Of a DNA stretch of 64,000 bases, positions 34,931 to 44,000 are shown one piece after another (positions within the stretch are counted from its first letter, which is position 1; each line of letters begins with the position of its first letter). Origin of the DNA: Paraglaciecola sp. L1A13 (GTDB lineage Bacteria > Pseudomonadota > Gammaproteobacteria > Enterobacterales > Alteromonadaceae); NCBI RefSeq assembly GCF_009796745.1, contig NZ_CP047024.1:2604001-2668000 (forward strand), read 5' to 3'. The position numbers were made by a program, and so were the translations under genes. The notes below the pieces were generated by a model. The model saw only the letters and a program-made list of their open reading frames with translations. It ran no database searches and was not told where the DNA came from.

Positions 34931-36841
34931 TTATTCAGTTAAAGCTTCGAGCTCATCCCAACGCGCATAAGCCTCACTCAAGCTACTTTCAGCATCAGCA
35001 AGTTGGGCTAGTGTCTTGGATGTAGCGTCATTATCTTTCTTGAAAAAATCCCCATCGCTTATTTGCGATTGTAATTCGGCTATTGTTTTTTCTAACTTAT
35101 CGATAGAAATAGGCAGCTTTTCGAGCTCAAGTTGCTGCTTATATGATAATTTTTTACTCGGCTTACTTTGAGGCTTGGTCTTAGGACTATCACTTTGTTT
35201 AGAAGTTTCACTTTTGCTTTTAATTGCTTGTTTTGATACCGCGTTTGCAGCATACCATTGATAAATATCGGCATAACCACCAACAAACTCTTTAATTTTA
35301 CCTTGGCCTTCAAAAAACAAACTTGAGGTCACAACGTTGTCGACAAATTCTCTATCATGGCTCACCAAGATAAGCGTACCTTTATAATTCCCGAGTATAT
35401 CTTCTAGTAACTCTAGGGTTTCAACATCGAGATCATTAGTTGGCTCATCGAGAATAAGTAAGTTGTTTGGCTTAAGCATTAATTTTGCTAATAACAAACG
35501 GTTCTTTTCGCCACCAGATAATGAACTAACAGGCACGTTCACCCGCTCAGGCGTAAACAAATAGTCCTGTAAGTAGCTGATAACGTGCTTACTACTGCCG
35601 TTTATCTCCACCTCACGCTTACCATCAGCGATGGCGTCTATCACTTTGAGCGACACATCAAGTTGCGAGCGATGCTGATCGAAATAGGCTAATTCTATTT
35701 TGGTTCCGCAACGCACCGAGCCTGACGTAGGCTCTAGCTGTTCTAGCAGTAGTTTTATCAGCGTGCTCTTACCACAACCATTAGGCCCGATAAATGCGAT
35801 TTTATCGCCACGGAAAATAGTGAAGTCTAAATGGTCGACAATATTTTTATCATCGATTTCATAACTAAGGCTCTCGGCTTCAAAAATAATCTTACCTGAG
35901 TTTTGTCCTTGACCGAGTGTGACTACCGCACGACCTGTTACATCACGGCGCTCACTACGCTCATTACGCAGGGCTTTTAATGCGCGAACGCGGCCCTCGT
36001 TACGTGTACGACGAGCCTTAACACCTTGCCTGATCCACGTTTCTTCCTGGCTCAATTTTTTGTCGAACAACGCGTTTTGCGTTTCTTCAACTTCTAAGTC
36101 ATGGGCCTTTTTGTCCAAATACTCCTGATAATTACCAGGGTAACTAACCAGTTGTCCACGATCTAAATCAACGATACGCGTGGCAACGTTTCGGATAAAC
36201 GCCCTATCATGGCTGACAAAAACCACTGCGCCTTGATAATCAAGAACGGTATTCTCCAACCATTTGATCATACTAATATCTAGGTGGTTAGTAGGCTCAT
36301 CCAATAATAAAATATCAGGCTGATTAGCCAGTGCTCTTGCAAGAGCGGCTTTACGACGCCATCCACCTGAAAGCGAAGACAACTGTTGATCAGGGTCAAG
36401 TTTAAGCTGAGTTAAAACCTGCATTATTTTCTGTTCAAACTGCCAGGCATTATGGTGATCAAGTTGTTGCTGCAACTTTTCGAGCTTGTCCATCTGTGCT
36501 TCGCTGTAATCGGTAGCGATAACATGAGTCTGATGGAAATAGGCTTTGAGGATCTCTCCTACCTCAGCCATACCTTCGGCAACATAATCAAACAAACTGC
36601 AATCTACACTTTGCGGTGGATCCTGCGGTAACCGTGAAATTTTAACTTGATTTCCGACTAATCTCTGGCCATCGTCTAGTTTCAATTCTCCAGCAATAAT
36701 TTTTAATAATGTGGACTTGCCGCAACCGTTTCGGCCAACAAGACACACACGTTCACCTGGGTGGATCACTAATTCAACACCACTTAATAAAGGTGGGTGA
36801 CCGAAAATAATACTGGCATTTTTAAGTTGTAATAAACTCAA
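34931..36841 (-). CDS. uup: ABC-F ATPase Uup
   Basis: A 636-residue ABC-F protein: two ATPase domains, no membrane segments. Walker A motifs GRNGCGKS (near 37) and GPNGCGKS (near 345), signatures LSGGWRRKAALA and LSGGEKNRLLLA, Walker B LLLDEPTNHLD and LILDEPTNDLD. The C-terminal ~90 residues are charged and form the coiled-coil DNA/ribosome-binding domain typical of Uup (SYKQQLELEKLPISIDKLEK). Uup limits precise transposon excision and acts on ribosomes or replication intermediates. Its start overlaps the stop of the glutaredoxin-like gene by 4 bp. Confidence 0.94.
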   Translation of the reverse strand: MSLLQLKNASIIFGHPPLLSGVELVIHPGERVCLVGRNGCGKSTLLKIIAGELKLDDGQRLVGNQVKISRLPQDPPQSVDCSLFDYVAEGMAEVGEILKAYFHQTHVIATDYSEAQMDKLEKLQQQLDHHNAWQFEQKIMQVLTQLKLDPDQQLSSLSGGWRRKAALARALANQPDILLLDEPTNHLDISMIKWLENTVLDYQGAVVFVSHDRAFIRNVATRIVDLDRGQLVSYPGNYQEYLDKKAHDLEVEETQNALFDKKLSQEETWIRQGVKARRTRNEGRVRALKALRNERSERRDVTGRAVVTLGQGQNSGKIIFEAESLSYEIDDKNIVDHLDFTIFRGDKIAFIGPNGCGKSTLIKLLLEQLEPTSGSVRCGTKIELAYFDQHRSQLDVSLKVIDAIADGKREVEINGSSKHVISYLQDYLFTPERVNVPVSSLSGGEKNRLLLAKLMLKPNNLLILDEPTNDLDVETLELLEDILGNYKGTLILVSHDREFVDNVVTSSLFFEGQGKIKEFVGGYADIYQWYAANAVSKQAIKSKSETSKQSDSPKTKPQSKPSKKLSYKQQLELEKLPISIDKLEKTIAELQSQISDGDFFKKDNDATSKTLAQLADAESSLSEAYARWDELEALTE

Positions 36842-37074
36842 GACAAAAACTCTCTTAATTGTTGTTCATTGAAAGGCCACTCAAGCTCTAGCTCTGTGTC
36901 TAGCCTTTTCAGTACTGGGATACGTGCACCGTATAAATGATATAACTCTGTAGACGCTCTAACATCAACCTTGTTATAAGATGCGTCTGGTGCCGCGTAA
37001 TTTAAAATAACTTCTGCATCATCACACAAGCAGCAATCTTTGCCTGAATAAAACAAAATGGCTAAATTAGACAT
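36838..37074 (-). CDS. Glutaredoxin family (DUF836) small protein
   Basis: A 78-residue thioredoxin-fold protein. The redox CxxC is in SGKDCCLCDDAE near residues 14-17, and the cis-proline loop is in YGARIPVLKRLD. DUF836 proteins are glutaredoxin-like and of unknown partner. It overlaps rlmKL by 8 bp upstream and uup by 4 bp downstream, so the three form one translation-coupled unit rlmKL / grx-like / uup, an arrangement conserved in Shewanella-type genomes. Confidence 0.88.
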   Translation of the reverse strand: MSNLAILFYSGKDCCLCDDAEVILNYAAPDASYNKVDVRASTELYHLYGARIPVLKRLDTELELEWPFNEQQLREFLS

Positions 37075-39172
37075 TTAAGGTAAACACCCAACATCCATGT
37101 ATCTTTGGATTACGCTTAAAATCTTCAGGTAAGGTTTTCTGGGTAAAATTTTCAATACTCAACCCTAACTTGCCGACGCCTTCTTCATCCAATTTAAACT
37201 GGCGTAAATTATTGGAAAACATGATTTCCCCACCTGGGCGTAAACATCTTACGGCATTACTGAGTAATGCTAAATGGTCGCGCTGAACGTCCCATGTGGT
37301 ATCCATACGTTTTGAGTTAGAAAACGACGGTGGATCGATAAAAATAAAATCGTACTGCTTGTTATGCCTATCTAACCAAGTCAAGCAATCCGCTTGAATA
37401 AATTCATAGGGTCCCTTTAAATTATTTAGTGCAAAATTCTCTTTTGCCCAATCCACATAGGTATTCGACATATCGACGGTAGTCACTGATTTAGCCTTAC
37501 CTATAGCCGCATGTACCGAAACACTGCCGGTATAGGCAAATAGATTTAATACGTCTTTATCTTTGACTCGTTGCTGCACTAGTTGACGTGTTATGCGGTG
37601 GTCAAGAAATAACCCAGTATCCAAATAATCAGTCAAATTAAGCTTGAACTTGGCACCGTTCTCATATACTTCAACGGTCTTCTGAGTCTGAGACACCTTT
37701 TCGTACTGGCTTTTCCCTTTTTGCTGCGCCCTGACCTTCATGATTATCTGTTCTGAGGGTACATCAACGCAGTCAGGCAAAGCCACAATCACTTCATGCA
37801 AACGTCGCTTAGCTTTCGCTGTCGGCACATCTTTCGGAGCTGCATATTCTTGTACAACAAGCCAGTCACCATAGCGGTCAATTGCCACGTTGTATTCTGG
37901 CAAATCCGCATCGTAAATACGGTAACAATTTGTATTTTCAGTTTTAAGCCATTTACTGAGACGTTTCAGATTTTTGGTCAAACGATTAGCAAAGTCATTA
38001 TTACTCAGTGAGACTTCTCTGGTAACACAGTTTTTTTCATCTAATGCGAAGTTAACTAGCTGACATTCTAACTTGCCGTTCATCAACTTATATTCTTTGT
38101 TGGCAAACATTTTCATACTGCGCAGCAAGTCACGATTTGACGTCAATAATGACAAATTCCAACCTTTGAAATGTTCTTTAAGATTCACTCCCCACGCTTG
38201 AAATAATGGAAGCAACGCGGTGATTTCACTCAGTCTTTCACCATAAGGCGGATTACTAACAATATAACCCAGTGCCTGCCCTTTAGGAGGCGTAACTTTG
38301 CAAGCGTCTATGGTATTAAATTCTATAGCTGAAAATACGCCAGCAGCATCGGCATTCTCTTTAGCAATGGCGACAACACCATGGTCAATGTCACTTGCGC
38401 AGATCACACTAGTTGACTCAACAATTTTTGATTCTGCATCCGTTACCAGCGATTCCCATAAAGTGGCATCATGTTGAAGCCAACGCGTGAAGCCCCAATC
38501 TTTACGCTTGAGTGCTGGTGCAATATTGGCAGCCATAAGCGCCGCTTCAATAGCAATGGTGCCCGCACCACACATAGGATCAAGTAAGGGTAAGGCTTTA
38601 TCTTGCGTCCAACCGCTTCGTACCAACATAGCGCAAGCGATATGCTCTTTAACAGGGGCTAAGCCCGTTTTCACACGGTAATGACGTTGATGTAAACTAT
38701 GCCCTGACAAATCAAGATACACCGTTAACTTGTCACTCCACATTCTTCCTTGCAAGCGAATATCGGGATCAATCTTACTCACCGAAGGTCGTGATTCAAA
38801 CAATTCATTAAATTGGTCTACAACAGCATCTTTAATTTTCAATGCGCCAAATTGCGTATTATTAATACAATGATTGGCGCCAACAAAGTCGACAACAAAT
38901 GTACTATCAACACTGAAATGCGATGTCCAATTTACGCTACTGGTGATTTGATATACGTCATCAGCGACATCCACGTGGCCTTCTGCAACCTTAAGCAATA
39001 CCCGATTGGCCAACCGGGACCATAAGCAAATTTTGTATGCGTGCTCAATTTCACCGCTAAACAGCACCTGACCAGGCTTGGTTTTTACTGACAATTGCGG
39101 ACACAGCGCAGATATTTCTTTGGCAAGAAGCTCGTCGAGCCCCTTAGACGTGGTGACTAAAAATTCAAACAT
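37067..39172 (-). CDS. rlmKL: Bifunctional 23S rRNA m2G2445 / m7G2069 methyltransferase
   Basis: A 701-residue two-enzyme fusion as in E. coli RlmKL. The N-terminal half has a THUMP domain and an m2G methyltransferase with PLLDPMCGAGTIAIEAALMA (about 193-212) and the catalytic IVSNPPYGERLSE (about 300). The C-terminal half is the m7G enzyme with LFLDHRITRQL, VLNLFAYTGSVSVHAA (SAM binding) and FIFIDPPSFSNSKRMD (catalytic). It modifies domain V of 23S rRNA during assembly. First gene of the coupled unit with the glutaredoxin-like gene and uup. Confidence 0.96.
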   Translation of the reverse strand: MFEFLVTTSKGLDELLAKEISALCPQLSVKTKPGQVLFSGEIEHAYKICLWSRLANRVLLKVAEGHVDVADDVYQITSSVNWTSHFSVDSTFVVDFVGANHCINNTQFGALKIKDAVVDQFNELFESRPSVSKIDPDIRLQGRMWSDKLTVYLDLSGHSLHQRHYRVKTGLAPVKEHIACAMLVRSGWTQDKALPLLDPMCGAGTIAIEAALMAANIAPALKRKDWGFTRWLQHDATLWESLVTDAESKIVESTSVICASDIDHGVVAIAKENADAAGVFSAIEFNTIDACKVTPPKGQALGYIVSNPPYGERLSEITALLPLFQAWGVNLKEHFKGWNLSLLTSNRDLLRSMKMFANKEYKLMNGKLECQLVNFALDEKNCVTREVSLSNNDFANRLTKNLKRLSKWLKTENTNCYRIYDADLPEYNVAIDRYGDWLVVQEYAAPKDVPTAKAKRRLHEVIVALPDCVDVPSEQIIMKVRAQQKGKSQYEKVSQTQKTVEVYENGAKFKLNLTDYLDTGLFLDHRITRQLVQQRVKDKDVLNLFAYTGSVSVHAAIGKAKSVTTVDMSNTYVDWAKENFALNNLKGPYEFIQADCLTWLDRHNKQYDFIFIDPPSFSNSKRMDTTWDVQRDHLALLSNAVRCLRPGGEIMFSNNLRQFKLDEEGVGKLGLSIENFTQKTLPEDFKRNPKIHGCWVFTLNV

Positions 39173-39314
39173 ATACCGATCCAGTTATTTCTTCGGGCGC
39201 GATTATACGGTAATAAAGGAGTAATCGCATGGCTAAATGCATAAAAATCAGATCGTTAATTCGAAGAATTATAAATGAGTAAAGTACAGAGGTGATATTG
39301 AGGAACGTTGACAG

Positions 39315-39851
39315 CTAAGCGCGTTTATACATAGGAATATCAGCAAGGTATGGAATAAGCCGATCGTTCATAACTTTGATTATTTCAAACTGCGACAATG
39401 TTTTGCTATTGCTTACGACAAATTGGTCAGAAATAAGCATGCACGTTGCCGTTGTGCCTTGTTGTTCTATCACGATGACTTGGCCTAATTCGCCATTATC
39501 ATTATCGGCAGCCTCTAACATCGCCAATTGACAATGCACACCACTAGTCGACTGCGCCTTGTACAACCAACTCTTCATGCAAACAGGTTTATGAAATTTA
39601 AGCGCAGCGGTGGCATTTAATAAAACTTGCACCAACTGCCCTTCAGTCAAGACTAACCCACTGTTATCTAAGCTTTCAGCTAACGCCACATAGTGCTCGG
39701 TATCTTCAAGACTAAATAACTGTTTATCTGTAGGTAAATTAACTAAATTCTTTAACGCAAAAGGCACCACAAAGGTCAATGTGTGACCTAAGTCGAGACG
39801 CAGTTCATTATCGTGCGTATACCAAAACCAATTTGTATTAGGAAGTAGCAT
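39315..39851 (-). CDS. zapC: Cell division protein ZapC
   Basis: A 178-residue match to ZapC: the N-terminus NTNWFWYTHDNELRLDLGHT corresponds to the E. coli pattern NWRWYYDEEHDRMMLDL, followed by VALAESLDNSGLVLTEGQLVQ, ALKFHKPVCMKSW and the closing FEIIKVMNDRLIP. ZapC binds FtsZ and promotes polymer bundling at the Z ring. Its place between rlmKL and pyrD is conserved in Enterobacterales and Alteromonadales. Confidence 0.92.
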   Translation of the reverse strand: MLLPNTNWFWYTHDNELRLDLGHTLTFVVPFALKNLVNLPTDKQLFSLEDTEHYVALAESLDNSGLVLTEGQLVQVLLNATAALKFHKPVCMKSWLYKAQSTSGVHCQLAMLEAADNDNGELGQVIVIEQQGTTATCMLISDQFVVSNSKTLSQFEIIKVMNDRLIPYLADIPMYKRA

Positions 39852-39969
39852 GATTCCTTAGCCTAGTTAGAATTTAATCCTTAAATAAAAGCTAGCATAG
39901 TTTACGTTGGAATCATGCACTTTTCGTCATACTTAAAGGTGATAAAAGAAGCCGATCAGCCATCGATCA

Positions 39970-40977
39970 TTATAACGAATCTACGATCTCTTTTATTAAT
40001 TTTGGACCTTGGTAGATCAGCGCCGAATACACTTGAATCAAAGGTGATCCGGCATCGATCCGAGCCTTCGCAGCAGACACCGAATCAATCCCACCCACAC
40101 CAATGACAGGCGCCTGCCCCGCTAGCTGACGACATAACGATGTCACGATCCGCTGACTTTTGTCAGTGAGTACTGACCCACTCAGACCGCCAGCCTCCTC
40201 AGCATATTGCTGGCCTTTAACTGCTTCACGATCAAGTGTCGTGTTCGTTGCGATCACTCCATCGATCCCGACGCTCAAAAAAGAATCAACCATTGAGCTC
40301 AATTCAGAATCCTGCAGATCGGGCGCGATCTTGATAAGGATAGGAACATGCTTGTTATGTTGAGCCTTAAGCTTAATTTGCTCTGCTTTTAAGCCGCCTA
40401 ATAATTGTGTGAGTGCATCACCATATTGTAAGTTTCTAAGCCCTGGCGTATTAGGTGACGATATATTTACTGTTACGTAACTAGCATGCTGATAAACCTT
40501 GCGCAAACAGATCAAATAATCGTTTAGTGCTTCGTCCTCAGGTGTCGTTTTGTTTTTACCAATATTGATCCCAAGCACCCCTGTGTAACGGGCCTTTTGA
40601 ACTTGTTCTACAAGGTAATCAACCCCTTTATTGTTAAATCCCATACGATTAATAATCGCCTGCCCTTTTGGTAATCTAAACATTCGAGGTTTGTCATTAC
40701 CCGCTTGCGGTTTGGGGGTAACCGTACCGACTTCTATAAATCCAAATCCCATCGCCGCGAAAGCATCAATACATTCTGCGTTTTTGTCTAATCCAGCAGC
40801 TAAACCAACAGGATTCTTAAAGTGTAAACCAAAGCACTCCACTGGTTTGTCTGCGATGCGCTGTTTGTAGGCCATGTTTAAAAAAGTATGCTGCGTGCGC
40901 TTAAGCCACGTAATCGTAAAGTCATGACTCCACTCGGCATCTTGGGTAAATAAAAATTTCTGTAAAATGGCATACAT
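39970..40977 (-). CDS. pyrD: Dihydroorotate dehydrogenase (quinone), class 2
   Basis: A 335-residue class 2 enzyme. The N-terminal ~40 residues form the amphipathic membrane-binding helices; FKNPVGLAAGLDKN binds FMN, VTVNISSPNTPGLRNLQYG contains the catalytic serine, and IGVGGIDSVSAAKARIDAG binds the FMN phosphate. It oxidises dihydroorotate to orotate at the inner membrane with quinone as acceptor, the fourth step of pyrimidine synthesis. Single gene by spacing. Confidence 0.97.
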   Translation of the reverse strand: MYAILQKFLFTQDAEWSHDFTITWLKRTQHTFLNMAYKQRIADKPVECFGLHFKNPVGLAAGLDKNAECIDAFAAMGFGFIEVGTVTPKPQAGNDKPRMFRLPKGQAIINRMGFNNKGVDYLVEQVQKARYTGVLGINIGKNKTTPEDEALNDYLICLRKVYQHASYVTVNISSPNTPGLRNLQYGDALTQLLGGLKAEQIKLKAQHNKHVPILIKIAPDLQDSELSSMVDSFLSVGIDGVIATNTTLDREAVKGQQYAEEAGGLSGSVLTDKSQRIVTSLCRQLAGQAPVIGVGGIDSVSAAKARIDAGSPLIQVYSALIYQGPKLIKEIVDSL

Positions 40978-40997
40978 GGTGTTCGTTTTCCTCAGAC

Positions 40998-41026
40998 AAA
41001 AAAAAGCCCCAGTGCGAAACCAGGGC
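40998..41026 (-). terminator. Terminator of the glutamate dehydrogenase gene
   Basis: On the - strand GCCCTGGT pairs with ACTGGGGC (two G-T pairs) across a short loop and is followed by eight T residues. It lies 23 bp after the gdhB stop and upstream of pyrD. Confidence 0.85.
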
Positions 41027-41048
41027 GTTAAAGACCGTACGTTTAATA

Positions 41049-44000
41049 TTACGCGTTAGCGTTTATGCTAAGCAACATTAATTCACGTAATGCGACTGAA
41101 AACTTCGCAAATTCATGAGTACTACTGGTTTTGAATTCCGACATCATACTATACCAACGCTCTAATAGAGCCTGATTATGTTCCATCCATGTGCCAAGTA
41201 TCATTTCTGCATCATTATTTTTAGGCGCGCCAGTGAGTAATACTGTCGCCAAAGCACGTTGTTGCCAATCGAGTTCTTCTCGATATGACGCACGTGCTAA
41301 TGCTTGCCAATGATTAGAAACTGTCTGTTTATTTATTTGTTCCAAAAACCAATGAAGTTCAAGACGTGAGCCAAGTTTGAAATATAAACTCGCAACCAGC
41401 TTAATACTGCGTCCTTCCGCTTTGGCGATTTGTGCCAAATCTAAACATGGGAACAAATTACTTAGGCTAGAAACTTTATAAGCAATATCATCCGGCACAC
41501 CTGCATTGGTCAAGCGTGCGCAATTCGCTTCAAGTTCTTGGTACTCATCTTCTACTAAGTAGTCTTTAAGGTTTTTAAACAAATCAGCAAAAGTAGACGT
41601 GTAATTGTCGATTGCTTCTTGAATGCCCATAGATTTAACGCCGTGACGCAAATACCAACGCGAAGCACGACGCAGCGTGCGACGCATACTTTCAAGCATT
41701 GAAAGCTGCGTTTGTGCACTCACTTTATTGTCTAAGTCTTGTACTTCGGTCCATAGCGATTCCATTGAGAATATACCTTTAACCACGCAATACGCATTGG
41801 CTATCTCATCAATGTTGGCACCGGTTTCTTCTTGCATGCGAAAAACAAAATTCATTCCCATGTCATTAATTAAATTATTAGTCAACTTAGTGGCAATAAT
41901 CTCGCTACGAAGTGGATGCTGTTCCATTTGCTCGGCGTAACGCTTTTGCAATACAGCTGGGAATGCGCTGATTAATAATTTACGATGATATGGATTGTCA
42001 GTAATTTCCGGGGTATTGAATCTTTCTTTTAACATCATTTTGCCGTAGGCAATAAGCACAGATAATTCAGGACGAGTAAGCCCTTGCGATGCTGCTAAAC
42101 GGTCAGAAATCTCATCGTCAGTGGGTATAAATTCAATTTCACGATTTAAATTTCCTTCTTTTTCCAAATTATGGATAAAACGTAGCTGCTCTTTTAACTG
42201 ACTGCCGCCACTCAATTGCGTAATAGAAATAGATTCTGTTTGGCGATAACAATCTTGGATCACCAAGTCACCCACATCGTCTGTCATCTCGTGCAATAGA
42301 TTATTTCGTTGTTTGAGAGTTAAGTCTCCAGCATTAACCAAGGCATTGAGTAAAATTTTAATATTAACTTCGTTATCAGAACAATCCACTCCGCCAACGT
42401 TATCGATAAAGTCGGTATTCACTCTTCCACCATTGCGAGCAAATTCAATTCGACCTAATTGTGTGAGTCCTAGATTACCGCCCTCACCAATAATTTTGGC
42501 TTTTACTTGAGCACCATTAACACGCGTATCGTCATTTGCACGATCACCTACTTGTGAATGACTTTCTTTAGCACTTTTAACATATGTTCCAATGCCGCCG
42601 TTCCAAATTAAATCGACTTCCATTTGCAAAATATTATGGATAAGTTCATTCGGTGTCATGGTGAGCTGTTTAGTGCCCAACCATTTTTTCATTTCAGGGG
42701 TTAACTTAATTGACTTCGAGGCACGGCTAAAAACATCACCACCGGACGAAATTAAAGATTTGTCATAATCATTCCAACCTAACGAAGGGTTTTCAAATAA
42801 GCGTTTACGTTCTGCATAGCTGGCTTTCACGTCTGGTGTAGGGTCAAAGAAAATATGTAGATGATTAAAAGCACAAATCAACTTGGTATGATTCGATAAC
42901 AACATTCCGTTGCCAAATACATCACCCGCCATATCTCCAATTGCAACACAGGTGAAATCGGTCGTTTGACAATCAACGTCCATCTCCCGGAAATGACGTT
43001 TAACTGACTCCCAACCACCACGTGCGGTAATGCCCATTTTCTTATGGTCGTAACCAATACTGCCACCAGAGGCAAATGCATCACCCAACCAGAAATTAAA
43101 TTCCTCTGATATACCATTGGCAATATCTGAGAACGTAGCCGTTCCTTTATCAGCGGCAACAACCAAATAAGGATCATCTTCATCAAGACGCACGACATCT
43201 CGAGGATAGACGATTTCCCCATCGACGATGTTATCGGTGATATCAAGTAAACTACGGATGAAAATTTTATAACACGCTTGGCCTTCTTTTTGGAATGCTT
43301 CACGCCCTTGATTAACAGGCAAGTTTTTACAAACAAACCCCCCTTTTGCACCCACAGGCACAATAACCGTATTCTTAACTTGCTGCGCTTTAACTAAGCC
43401 TAAAATTTCAGTACGGAAATCTTCTTGACGGTCAGACCAACGCAATCCACCTCGCGCCACTTTGCCACCACGTAAGTGAACACCTTCAACGCGCGGGGAA
43501 TAAACAAATATTTCAAATTTGGGACGCGGCAAAGGCATGTCAGGAATAAGCTCAGATAACATTTTAAATGAGGCATAAGACTTTTCGTTACCCTGAGCAT
43601 CGCTTTGATAGAAATTGGTCCGAGTGGTAGCAAGAATAAGATCTAAATAGCGCCTAATGATACGGTCATCATCTAAGTTTGAGACGTTATCCAAATGCTT
43701 TTTCACTTCGTTTAACAGTGTCTCTTCGCGCTTATTCGAACGGCGCACTTTTGGATTGTAACGTTGATTAAACAACGAGGCCAAAATCTTTGCTATGTCA
43801 GGATAATGGGCAAGTGTGTTGGCAATATAATCTTTACTGAACGAGCTTCCGATCTGACGCATATATTTTGCATAGGCACGTAAAATAGTCACGGTTCGGC
43901 CGGGTAATCCCGCACCTAGCACTAAACGGTTAAAAGCGTCGTCTTCTAAATCATTTGACCAAACTTTCGCAAATGCATCTTGGAAAAGTGCTTGAGCACG

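Noticed and set aside
42878..43363. A 161-residue open frame on the same strand as gdhB, in another frame
   Set aside because: It lies wholly inside the highly conserved catalytic region of gdhB and has no family resemblance.
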